DNA from: Lachnospiraceae bacterium
GTDB lineage: Bacteria; Bacillota; Clostridia; Lachnospirales; Lachnospiraceae
DNA: 21,735 nucleotides
Assembly: GCA_003979345.1 (NCBI GenBank)
Contig: RYVZ01000042.1
Coordinates: 1-21,735, forward strand
Direction of reading: 5' to 3'
The translations under genes were made by a program, and so were the position numbers. The notes under the pieces are model-generated. The model made no database searches. It was not told the DNA's origin and saw only the letters and a program-made list of their open reading frames with translations. Positions within the stretch are counted from its first letter, which is position 1. Each line of letters starts with the position of its first letter. Below, piece by piece: positions 7,477 to 14,526 of the stretch.

Positions 7477-8583
7477 ATGATGAAGCACAGTATAGGGGTA
7501 TTGACGATATTAACGGGTGGCTTGTTATTGTCTGCCTGCGGTAATACAAAAGAAGAAAATACCGGAACCGGGAGGACGCTGCCTGAAACAATTCCGGTCA
7601 TGTATTCAGAGAGTGAAGCAGAAGAATTTCATAATATACCGGATGATCCTTTATGTGACGAGTATGAGGAAGTCTATAATGTAAATATATGGGATGCGGA
7701 GCAGACAGGAAATGGAAGACCCTATGGCATCTGTGCGGTTGGGGATGCGATTTATGTGTGCGACTTTGATGAGTCGTGTGTGGTGAAATTAGATAAGAGC
7801 GGAAATCGAATTGCATCATACGGCGAGTATGGCGAGGGGGAGGGACAGTTTCGAAATCCGACTGCTATTTTGCATCACGATGATTTGATTTATGTGCTGG
7901 ATCAGGGCAATCACCGGATTCAGATTTATGACGAAAACATGAATTATCTAAGAGAGGTTGTGTATCGGGGAAGATCCTTCAGCGAAAATGTATATTTTCA
8001 GGATATGGCGATTGATGCGGACGGAACGATTTATCTAAGCGTTTGGGAAAGCAGCGATATCAGGACGGCGGTCTACTACATTTCAGAGGACGGGAGCACC
8101 AATCCGATCCTGCCGCGAATCGGCGGAGTGCTTGCGGAATATGACGGTGATGTGTATGCTATGAGCGCCTTTTGGTATTATCAGGACTATGTGGAGCTTC
8201 CGGGAAGGGATGGTAAAGTAAAATGTTTTGTGGCAGGGAGGGGCGGACCCTGCTTTTTCCTTGAGTGCAGAAATGACGGACTTGACCAGCTCGCCGAGCT
8301 TCCATTTGGTTATGCTCCTGCGGATTTTTGTATCGTGGATAATATGATTTATGCAATTTCTGTGCGCATGAAGTGGGAGGGTGCAGATGTGCAGATTAAC
8401 CGTTTGTCCATGCAGGGAGAGCTGGATTCCGCAGTTTATATCTGTGAAACCGGAAAGAGGGATGACTCTAATATCCTGAATGAACCGTTGGAGTACCCGT
8501 GGTACCTCGACGTGGTGGACGACGATCATATTTATGCGGTCGATTCACTGTGGAAGACAGTGTATTACTTTGAGAAAAAATAA
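7477..8583 (+). CDS. NHL-type beta-propeller lipoprotein 2
   Basis: 368 residues, paralogue of the lipoproteins at 6389 and 8965. The signal peptide ends in the lipobox LSAC (Cys21). Blades recognisable in order: RPYGICAV-IYVCDFDESCVVKLD, FRNPTAILHH-IYVLDQGNHRIQIYD, DMAIDADGTIYLSVWE, GVLAEYDGDVYA and the final YPWYLDVVDDDHIYAVDSLWKTVYYFEKK-like block. It has an insertion near residues 245-270 carrying extra Cys (KVKCF, GPCFFLEC) that paralogue 3 lacks. AAAGGGG at 7464-7470 serves ATG 7477. The gap after lipoprotein 1 is only 17 bases and holds no peptide gene, so this copy is unpaired. Its last 78 bases are almost identical to those of lipoprotein 3. Confidence 0.87.
   Translation: MMKHSIGVLTILTGGLLLSACGNTKEENTGTGRTLPETIPVMYSESEAEEFHNIPDDPLCDEYEEVYNVNIWDAEQTGNGRPYGICAVGDAIYVCDFDESCVVKLDKSGNRIASYGEYGEGEGQFRNPTAILHHDDLIYVLDQGNHRIQIYDENMNYLREVVYRGRSFSENVYFQDMAIDADGTIYLSVWESSDIRTAVYYISEDGSTNPILPRIGGVLAEYDGDVYAMSAFWYYQDYVELPGRDGKVKCFVAGRGGPCFFLECRNDGLDQLAELPFGYAPADFCIVDNMIYAISVRMKWEGADVQINRLSMQGELDSAVYICETGKRDDSNILNEPLEYPWYLDVVDDDHIYAVDSLWKTVYYFEKK
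8506..8583 (+). repeat. Near-identical 3' block shared with lipoprotein 3 (copy A)
   Basis: The last 78 bases match 9943-10020 with 4 silent differences before the stop codon plus TAA versus TAG. The rest of the two genes is far more diverged, and lipoprotein 1 has many differences over the same block. Local gene conversion or recent recombination is the simplest reading. Confidence 0.85.
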
Positions 8584-8602
8584 GAATGGATAAGTGCATA
8601 AA

Positions 8603-8613
8603 GGGGGGGGGGG
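8603..8613 (+). repeat. Homopolymeric G11 tract before peptide gene 2
   Basis: Eleven consecutive G between lipoprotein 2 and the inverted repeat around peptide 2, ending 4 bases before the 5' arm. It is non-coding. Tracts of this length are prone to slippage, so the length may vary within a population. Confidence 0.85.
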
Positions 8614-8617
8614 TAAG

Positions 8618-8633
8618 ATTTCAGGCAGGACAG
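8618..8633 (+). repeat. Left arm of the inverted repeat enclosing peptide gene 2
   Basis: ATTTCAGGCAGGACAG pairs perfectly over 16 bp with 8891-8906; G8617 and T8907 can add a G-U pair. It shares TTCAGGCAG and ACA with the arm before peptide 1 and differs at one core base (G for A). Confidence 0.92.
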
Positions 8634-8643
8634 CAGGAGAAAG

Positions 8644-8883
8644 GTGGAGCTGGTGGTTCGTCTAAAAAAGATAGTGGCAGGAATGCTATTTTTTGTACTA
8701 TTGATGGGAAACAGTGTGTATGCGCAGGAAAACGCGTACACGGTAAAATTACCGGATAGCTGCAGAACGCCTCTATGCTATGACAGCAAGAATCCGGGAA
8801 AATACTATAATTACAAGACGATCACCTATGGAAGCAATATAACAATTGAATGGAGTCATCCGTCGGGACAATGTTGTAGATAA
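8644..8883 (+). CDS. Small secreted Cys-rich peptide precursor 2 (CCR C-terminus)
   Basis: 79 residues from GTG 8644; GTG 8653 (MVRLKK...) is an equally plausible start, served by GGTGG at 8643-8647. A Sec signal peptide with cleavage near VYA-QE gives a mature peptide of about 52 residues. It has four Cys in the same places as peptide 1: CRTPLCYDSKN near the mature N-terminus and GQCCR at the end. The middle is Tyr-rich and differs from peptide 1 (YYNYKTITYGSN versus YHRFLARAMTGK), so the scaffold is conserved while the centre diverges, as expected for alleles of a ligand or toxin. It is followed by lipoprotein 3, repeating the peptide-then-propeller order of the first unit. The family is unknown to me. 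Confidence 0.83.
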   Translation: MELVVRLKKIVAGMLFFVLLMGNSVYAQENAYTVKLPDSCRTPLCYDSKNPGKYYNYKTITYGSNITIEWSHPSGQCCR

Positions 8884-8890
8884 AAGGGAA

Positions 8891-8906
8891 CTGTCCTGCC
8901 TGAAAT
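8891..8906 (+). repeat. Right arm of the inverted repeat enclosing peptide gene 2
   Basis: CTGTCCTGCCTGAAAT is the exact reverse complement of 8618-8633 and starts 7 bases after the peptide stop codon, as at peptide 1. The T-to-C change in its core matches the A-to-G change in the left arm. Confidence 0.92.
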
Positions 8907-8964
8907 TCTATACATAAAAAAGATTGGATGATAATATAAACAAATTTGAAATAAGGAGAGGGTT

Positions 8965-10020
8965 ATGCAGACAGTAGTTCCCAAAAGAAGGCTGGCGTTT
9001 TGCGTACTGTGGAGCATTCTTTTCATAACTTCGTGTGGATCGAAAGAGAAGCGGGAGCATGAATTTCCGACGGAAGTTCCGGTGTATACGGAGCAGGAGG
9101 CGCAGGAATTATTTGAAATATCCCCGGAGGCTTTATTCAGTGAAAGTGATGGAGAATATGACGTGCATATATGGTCAAAGGAACAGACCGGAATTGGGAG
9201 ACCTTATGGGATCTGTGCGCTGGAAGATAAAGTATATGTTTGTGATTTTGACAACAACTGTGTTGTGGAACTTGATGTAGAGGGAAACCGGACAGCTTCG
9301 TACGGTGAACTTGGCGCGGAACCGGGTAATTTTACGAACCCTACGGCAATTATTCGTCATAATGACCTGATCTATGTGCTTGATCAGGGAAATCACAGAG
9401 TGCAGATCTTTGATAAGGAGATGAGATTTCAGGAAGAAGTACCGTATACCGGTGTTTATTTTGAAAGAACGGTGTTCATGCATGATATGGCGGTAGATGG
9501 GAACGGTACGATCTATATGAGTGTTTGGACCAATTATGTGAAGGATGCGGCAGTTTATTATATTGCGGAAAACGGAAAGGCAACACCGCTTGAACCGCAT
9601 ATTTCCGGCGTACTGGCTGAATGGGAAGGAGAAGTCTATGCGGCAAATACGTTTACACTTTGCTATATTGGTGAGTCGCGTTCGCAGGTTAATTTACTCG
9701 GTAATAATTTTCTCCTAAAATGTGCCGGTGACGGTTTTGACCAGATTGCGGAGTTTCCATATGCTTATACTCCGGCTGACTTTTGTATATCGAATAGTCG
9801 GATCTACGCAATCTCGCTAAGCGGTGAACAGTTGAATTTATTGACTATGGATGGACAAGCAGAGTCGGCGGTTTGTCTGTTTGACAGAGATGAGCGTGAT
9901 ATGACAAACTTCGAGAACGAGCCGGCAAATTATCCGTTTTATCTCGACGTGGTGGACGACGATCACATTTATGCGGTCGATTCGCTATGGAAGACGGTGT
10001 ATTACTTTGAGAAAAAATAG
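8965..10020 (+). CDS. NHL-type beta-propeller lipoprotein 3
   Basis: 351 residues. Signal peptide with lipobox ITSC (Cys24), then the same propeller series as its paralogues: RPYGICAL-VYVCDF-NNCVVELD, NFTNPTAIIRHNDLIYVLDQGNHRVQIFD, MHDMAVDGNGTIYMSVW, GVLAEWEGEVYA, YTPADFCISNSRIYAIS and the terminal VVDDDHIYAVDSLWKTVYYF. AAGGAGAGGG at 8952-8961 lies directly before ATG 8965. The mature part keeps several Cys (GIC, YVC, NNC, CYI, KCA, FCI), unusual for a surface protein and possible partners for the thioredoxin-like protein encoded 25 bases downstream. Likely binds the peptide of its unit; receptor, chaperone and immunity roles cannot be told apart from sequence. Confidence 0.87.
   Translation: MQTVVPKRRLAFCVLWSILFITSCGSKEKREHEFPTEVPVYTEQEAQELFEISPEALFSESDGEYDVHIWSKEQTGIGRPYGICALEDKVYVCDFDNNCVVELDVEGNRTASYGELGAEPGNFTNPTAIIRHNDLIYVLDQGNHRVQIFDKEMRFQEEVPYTGVYFERTVFMHDMAVDGNGTIYMSVWTNYVKDAAVYYIAENGKATPLEPHISGVLAEWEGEVYAANTFTLCYIGESRSQVNLLGNNFLLKCAGDGFDQIAEFPYAYTPADFCISNSRIYAISLSGEQLNLLTMDGQAESAVCLFDRDERDMTNFENEPANYPFYLDVVDDDHIYAVDSLWKTVYYFEKK
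9943..10020 (+). repeat. Near-identical 3' block shared with lipoprotein 2 (copy B)
   Basis: Partner of 8506-8583. Differences are single third-position changes (CAT/CAC, TCA/TCG, CTG/CTA, ACA/ACG) plus TAA/TAG at the stop codon. Confidence 0.85.
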
Positions 10021-10044
10021 AGCTGCAGATAGGGGAAAACGCAA

Positions 10045-11133
10045 ATGGGGGAACAAAAAATTACGGATTGGGACGATGCGGGTCACGCCGAAAGTACTCA
10101 GAAAGAACAGGGCGCGATAAATGCAGAGAATGAAAAGCAAGTGAGCGGGAAACAAGTGAGTAGAAAATGGAAACTTGCGACAGTGATACTTGCGTGTATG
10201 TTGACCGTTTCCGCGGGAGTACATATTTGGAGCTTTACAAGGTTTCAACCTATGCAGGACGGATCTGCAGGGCAAAACGATTCCGAACTGCAAAGCATGC
10301 AGATGCAGGGAGATTTACAAGAGGCAGAGGGACAGCAGATGCAGGACATCCAAGAGGAGCAGAGCGGACAGGCAGCTCTTTTGGAGTCCATCTATCTGGA
10401 AAACGGAGATCATGTCTCGATTCTGCCGGTGGTCGATACGGACGGTAAAAACCTGAGCGGTCCGCCGATTGAAAAGGAGATGAATCTGCTTGTTTACTTA
10501 TCCGATTCGTGCGGCGGCTGCCTTGGCAGCATGGATACCTTGCGGGATCTGATGGGGGTATTCGGAACGGATGAAATCGGATATGCATATCTTTACTCCA
10601 ATTCAGTACCGCGCAATCTGGAAGAAAAGTACGGGATATCGCGCGAGTACTGTTACTGTCTGGATGAAAACCTGATGCTGGCGACTTCCCTGCCGACGTT
10701 TTACCTGGTTGACGGGGAGGGGACGGTTGTTTTTCGCACGGATAAGCTGGAGCTGATCATTCAAAAACTGATCGCATTGGAAATTGTGCCGCAGGAAAAG
10801 CTGGTAGAACAGGCGGATGCTTATTTGCTTGAGCGGTATTTTCAAGCGGAATCAGATAAACAGCAGATCATATATTTTGCAATGAAGGGATGCGGTGACT
10901 GCGAGGCGGAAGATGAATTGATCGATTCGGAGGAAGTCAGCGAACGGTATGATGTGGTGCGGATTTATCGGGATAAAACGGAAGAGGAAGGAGAAGCCGG
11001 CGATGATTTCGGGCTGTTTCGGGAAGTATACGGAATTAGCTGGTATCCGAGTTTTGAGATTTTGCGCGGTTCGGAGCGGGAATTTGTCGGAGAAGTCAGT
11101 TTAGGGGAACTGGAGCGCATCCTTATGAGGTAG
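10045..11133 (+). CDS. Membrane-anchored protein with two thioredoxin-like domains
   Basis: 362 residues. A charged N-terminus (1-42), one TM helix (about 43-62), then a Gln/Met/Glu-rich linker (70-110). Domain 1 (about 115-250) has LLVYLSDSCGGC with CGGC at 156-159, extra Cys at 203 and 205, and a cis-Pro loop SLPTFYLVDGEGTVVF (Pro217). Domain 2 (about 265-362) has IIYFAMKGCGDC with CGDC at 283-286 and the loop WYPSFEIL (Pro335). Both are CxxC plus cis-Pro thioredoxin folds, and topology puts them outside the cell. In an operon with four-Cys exported peptides it probably forms, reduces or isomerises their disulfides; peptide reception through redox exchange is an alternative. AGGGG at 10031-10035 serves ATG 10045, 24 bases after the lipoprotein 3 stop. 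No CcdA/DsbB-type partner is present. Confidence 0.82.
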   Translation: MGEQKITDWDDAGHAESTQKEQGAINAENEKQVSGKQVSRKWKLATVILACMLTVSAGVHIWSFTRFQPMQDGSAGQNDSELQSMQMQGDLQEAEGQQMQDIQEEQSGQAALLESIYLENGDHVSILPVVDTDGKNLSGPPIEKEMNLLVYLSDSCGGCLGSMDTLRDLMGVFGTDEIGYAYLYSNSVPRNLEEKYGISREYCYCLDENLMLATSLPTFYLVDGEGTVVFRTDKLELIIQKLIALEIVPQEKLVEQADAYLLERYFQAESDKQQIIYFAMKGCGDCEAEDELIDSEEVSERYDVVRIYRDKTEEEGEAGDDFGLFREVYGISWYPSFEILRGSEREFVGEVSLGELERILMR

Positions 11134-11139
11134 AGCGGT

Positions 11140-12222
11140 ATGAGAGGTCTTTTGCATGTATTATATCATCATCGGATTTTGAATATGGTCGTTGTCGTGA
11201 CGGTTGCAATCGGTCTGATGTTTCCGATTGCCGTGCTTTCGACGGTCAGCTTTATGCTGGATAATCTGGTGCTGTGCCGCTATGAGGATCCGCAGAACCG
11301 GATCGTTGCCGACTGCCGGAGCGTCTATTTCCCGCCGGAGCAAATAGAAGAACGGGTAGTTACGGAAGGGGTTGCAAAGTGCGGATATATCGCGTATACA
11401 AGCGTTTTATGGCTGACGGAGCATGAGGTGAATACGCTCGGCATAGCGGGCGTGACGCCCGAATATTTTGAACTGGAAGGCTTTGAACTGGAAAAAGGCA
11501 GGATGATCACTGCGGAGGAATATATGCAGGGAGCGCATGTCTGTCTGATCAGGGATGAGATTGGCGTGTCGGTCGGAGAGACGGTTTCGCTTTTGGGGGA
11601 GGAATATGAAGTGGTCGGACAGGTCAACGTGCCCAAAATGTATGGGGTCGCTGCGGTTCCGTACCGCTGTATGGAGGAGCTTGCGGCAGGTGACAGCATG
11701 CAGTTTCGACTGTCATTTCGCATGAGGGACCGGGACTCTGCGATCCGCTTTCCAATGTCGAGTCTCGATTTTGCCGATACTGTTTTGGACTTTGCGTGGG
11801 GAGAAGAGATCAACGCTCCCTATGTGGAGTCTATTCAAATGCAGATTGCAGATAAAATGAAAAAAGGAAGCGTTGTGCTGGTCACGGCGCTGATCAGCAT
11901 TATTCTGATCTTGAGTGGAAAAGTCTGCGAGGAGCGGTATCTGATCGGGCTGCGGATCAGTATGGGAGCAACGGGACTGCGCATTTACGGAGAGCTTCTT
12001 GCGGAGAACGGGATCTTGACAGCCTGTGCCCTGCTGCTTGATCTGCTGCTGTTTCCGATCGTGATCCGGAATATGCGTACGGTGTACGGTTATCCGTCGC
12101 TGTGGATGTTGCTCTGCATCGTGGGAGCGCTGTTTCTGATCGTGGCGGCGGTGTCAGGGATCGTGTATCTGCAGGCGGCGAAAGGAACGACTCCTGCATC
12201 ATTGCTTAAAGAAGAACATTGA
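11140..12222 (+). CDS. FtsX/MacB-type ABC transporter permease 1
   Basis: 360 residues with the MacB-type layout. TM1 is about 14-38. A long extracytoplasmic domain (about 40-240) carries the MacB_PCD-like series GVTPEYFELEGFELEKGR and VSVGETVSLLGEEYEVVG. Three C-terminal helices follow (about 244-260, 291-309, 321-345), with the FtsX cytoplasmic block GLRISMGATGLRIYGELLAEN between the first two. It starts 6 bases after the thioredoxin-like gene stop; only a weak GAGG at 11127-11130 precedes it, so translational coupling is likely. With the second permease and the ATPase it should form a heterodimeric transporter. MacB-like systems drive extracytoplasmic mechanics: peptide or lipoprotein extraction, efflux and bacteriocin immunity. 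Confidence 0.8.
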   Translation: MRGLLHVLYHHRILNMVVVVTVAIGLMFPIAVLSTVSFMLDNLVLCRYEDPQNRIVADCRSVYFPPEQIEERVVTEGVAKCGYIAYTSVLWLTEHEVNTLGIAGVTPEYFELEGFELEKGRMITAEEYMQGAHVCLIRDEIGVSVGETVSLLGEEYEVVGQVNVPKMYGVAAVPYRCMEELAAGDSMQFRLSFRMRDRDSAIRFPMSSLDFADTVLDFAWGEEINAPYVESIQMQIADKMKKGSVVLVTALISIILILSGKVCEERYLIGLRISMGATGLRIYGELLAENGILTACALLLDLLLFPIVIRNMRTVYGYPSLWMLLCIVGALFLIVAAVSGIVYLQAAKGTTPASLLKEEH

Positions 12223-12419
12223 CCGGATCCGTACTCAGCGGAAGTGTAAGCAGGCGGAGGATCAAGACCGGGTAAAAGCATGCGCAGGCGGAGGATCAAG
12301 ACCGGGTAAAAGCATGCGTAGGCGGAGGATCAAGACCGGGTGAAAGTACGTGCAAGCAGAGGATCAAGATCAGGCGAAAGCATGCGCGGGTAAGAGAAAC
12401 AAGCCCCGTAGTAAGATAT
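12223..12419. other. Intergenic gap between the two permease genes
   Basis: An unusually long gap for this tightly packed operon. It holds four 34-bp tandem repeats and no promoter or terminator that I could recognise. The only other content is about 35 bases between the last repeat and the next start codon. Confidence 0.6.
12250..12385. repeat. Four tandem 34-bp repeats
   Basis: Units at 12250-12283, 12284-12317, 12318-12351 and 12352-12385. The first two are identical (start GCAGGCGGAGGATCAAGACC, end GGGTAAAAGCATGC); the third and fourth are progressively diverged. 34 is not a multiple of three, so the array is not a coding repeat. Each unit contains GGCGGAGGATCAAGACC and ends near the palindrome GCATGC. 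There are no unique spacers. Confidence 0.93.
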
Positions 12420-13709
12420 ATGGGGAAAAGGGTTCTGAGGGGGCAGTATCGTAGGATGGATTATTTTTTCAGAAAAACAGGCAGAATGATCTGGCTGCAT
12501 AAAAAAATGTATCTGCTGCTTTTGATTCAGGCGGCTGTCGGAATGTATCTGTTTTCGTATTGTCTGAATACGACCATGTCGTGTGATGATACCGTTCGCA
12601 GGATCGATGAGGGAATCGGGAGGGATGCGGTTCAGCTCACCTGTTATCTTACGGGAACGAACTATCAGCCTGACGGATTTCCGGTAACGCCTGGGCAGAT
12701 GGAACGGCTGCGGCAGCAGGAGGGAGCGAAAGGATTTGATATGCTATATCTGCCCTATGTGCAGGGAACGGTCGCGATTCCTGATACGGGAGAGTGGGAA
12801 ACGGTCTGCCTGGTCTTTGTGGATGAGGAAAGCGGAGCGCTTCTCGGGTTTGACGGCGTTCCGGAGCAGGGCTGCATCGGCAGCAGGGCGGCGGAGACAC
12901 TGCAAAGAAGCGGGCTGATGGAAGGGCAGGAGAAAACGGCATTCGGGCTTTCCTCGCTGACCGTATCCGGCGGAAGGATCCTGTCCGGAGAGGATTGGGA
13001 GTGCCGGATCAGTGCTTTGACGCCGACGCCGGCTGCTTTGGAGGAGCGTGTGATCAGCGGTTCTTATGACAGTATTTCCGCAGACGATCAGATCTTATTA
13101 ACGGATTGCATCATGCTTCCAATCGAACGGATGAATTTGCTTGCAGAGGCAGAAGGATTAAACGGCAAGGTATCCGTTCAATTCTTTCCGGGAAACCGGG
13201 AGGCTGATTTTCATGTCCTCGTCGAATTTGTCAAAGAGCTGAACGGCGCGGGAACGGATTATCATTTTTCTTTGACCCAGCAGTCGGTGAAGCTGCACAA
13301 CAGTGCGGCGGATTTGATGATCCCGTATCGCACATTGCTCTGGCTGGGCGTTTCCGTGCTTGCGATCACGACAAGCGGCATGATCGGCGCGTTTATTCTG
13401 ATCCTTCACCGGAGGGAAAAAACAAACGCAGTCTCGGTTGCATGCGGCGCGACATATGCGGGACTGTTTGCAGAGCTTTTAGCGGAGGCCGGCGGCGTGA
13501 TCATGGCGGGAACGCTGATCGGAGTCGTCTGTTCCGGTCCGTCGGTATCACGGGTGCATATTGCTGCGCTCTCCATGACGGGAACCATGCATGGGGAAGC
13601 AGTGTTTGCATGTCTCGGAATCAGCGCATTGTCGGCAATGATCATCTGCGGCTCAGCCACATTGCTTGTAAAAGGAAAGCAGCTTGCCGGGGCATTGAAA
13701 GAATCATAG
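12420..13709 (+). CDS. FtsX/MacB-type ABC transporter permease 2
   Basis: 429 residues from ATG 12420; ATG 12456 (MDYFFRKTG) is an alternative, and neither has an ideally spaced ribosome-binding site. TM1 is about 31-48. A large extracytoplasmic domain (about 50-300) follows with a loose MacB_PCD pattern, then three helices (about 307-329, 358-371, 394-415). The cytoplasmic loop RREKTNAVSVACGATYAGLFAELLAEAGG is the FtsX-type coupling region that contacts the ATPase, parallel to the loop in permease 1. The two permeases are only distantly alike, so the transporter is probably a heterodimer. It is followed by the ATPase gene. Confidence 0.8.
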   Translation: MGKRVLRGQYRRMDYFFRKTGRMIWLHKKMYLLLLIQAAVGMYLFSYCLNTTMSCDDTVRRIDEGIGRDAVQLTCYLTGTNYQPDGFPVTPGQMERLRQQEGAKGFDMLYLPYVQGTVAIPDTGEWETVCLVFVDEESGALLGFDGVPEQGCIGSRAAETLQRSGLMEGQEKTAFGLSSLTVSGGRILSGEDWECRISALTPTPAALEERVISGSYDSISADDQILLTDCIMLPIERMNLLAEAEGLNGKVSVQFFPGNREADFHVLVEFVKELNGAGTDYHFSLTQQSVKLHNSAADLMIPYRTLLWLGVSVLAITTSGMIGAFILILHRREKTNAVSVACGATYAGLFAELLAEAGGVIMAGTLIGVVCSGPSVSRVHIAALSMTGTMHGEAVFACLGISALSAMIICGSATLLVKGKQLAGALKES

Positions 13710-13774
13710 ATGATATATGAATTTTCAAATAAAATCATACAATCTATTTGAAAAGGACGGGAGGGCAGAGTCAG

Positions 13775-14461
13775 ATGGAATCGTGTTTGCTGCTGAAAGA
13801 GATTGTAAAACGGTATGAGAGCGGAAAAAAGAAAAACCATTCCGTGACCGAGGCGCTCAGAGGCATCAGCCTGAATATTGGGAAAGGGGAGTTTGTAGCA
13901 GTCACGGGGCGTTCCGGCTGCGGAAAGAGCACGCTTCTGAATATTATGGGAGGTATGGACAGGCAGACTTCGGGAGAATATTTATTCTGCGGACAGAAGA
14001 TCAGTGATATGAATACCCGTGAACTGGCACGGTTCCGCAATCAGAGCATCGGTTTTGTGTTTCAGGCGTTTTATCTTGCCAAAGAGCTGAATGCCGTAGA
14101 TAACGTTGCAATGCCGCTTGGCTATGCACATGTGAAGTACCGGGAGAGGAAGAGACGCGCGCAGGAGGCGCTTGTATCCGTTGGGCTTGGCAGTAAATTT
14201 CGCGCTTATCCGGCGCAGCTTTCAGGCGGGGAACAGCAGAGAGCGGCGATTGCACGGGCGATCGTGAACCATCCCGGGGTCCTGCTGGCTGACGAGCCGA
14301 CAGGCAATCTGGATCAGGAGAACGGGCAGAAGATCATGGATCTGCTGCACCGGCTGCACAGGGACGGAATGACGATCGTGATGGTGACGCATGATCTTGC
14401 GCTCGCAGAGCAGGCGGACCGCATGATTTATATGGAGGATGGCAGGCAGAAAAAGGAATAA
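13775..14461 (+). CDS. MacB/LolD-type ABC transporter ATP-binding protein
   Basis: 229 residues, complete ATPase: Walker A GRSGCGKST at 45-53, Q-loop region FVFQAF, the MacB/LolD-type stretch YLAKELNAVDNVAMPL, signature LSGGEQQRAAIARA from 149, Walker B LLADEPTGNLD from 170 (catalytic Glu174) and the H-loop THD (His206). I chose ATG 13775 because GGGAGG at 13760-13765 is 9 bases upstream; an in-frame TTG at 13748 is unlikely. It powers the two permeases encoded immediately upstream and is the last gene before the operon terminator. The GNLD form of Walker B is typical of the family that partners FtsX-type permeases in lipoprotein release, peptide resistance and lactococcin-972-like immunity. 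Confidence 0.93.
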   Translation: MESCLLLKEIVKRYESGKKKNHSVTEALRGISLNIGKGEFVAVTGRSGCGKSTLLNIMGGMDRQTSGEYLFCGQKISDMNTRELARFRNQSIGFVFQAFYLAKELNAVDNVAMPLGYAHVKYRERKRRAQEALVSVGLGSKFRAYPAQLSGGEQQRAAIARAIVNHPGVLLADEPTGNLDQENGQKIMDLLHRLHRDGMTIVMVTHDLALAEQADRMIYMEDGRQKKE

Positions 14462-14526
14462 GCGGAGCCGTGCAGCGCTCAATATGAATGAGCGGAGAAA
14501 TTTTATAAAGAGTAAAGAGATTTAAG

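Noticed and set aside
7579..7588. CTGCCTGAAA inside lipoprotein 2, a third copy of the inverted-repeat core
   Set aside because: Only 10 bases match, it lies in coding sequence with no partner arm at a matching distance, and TTTCAGGCAG also turns up at 379-388 in an unrelated gene, so chance is likely.
12250..12385. CRISPR array
   Set aside because: The 34-bp units are directly contiguous with no spacers, and no cas genes are nearby.
6114..14461. Lanthipeptide, sactipeptide or other modified RiPP cluster
   Set aside because: No LanB/LanC/LanM, radical-SAM, YcaO or C39 peptidase gene is present, and the precursors have ordinary Sec signal peptides.
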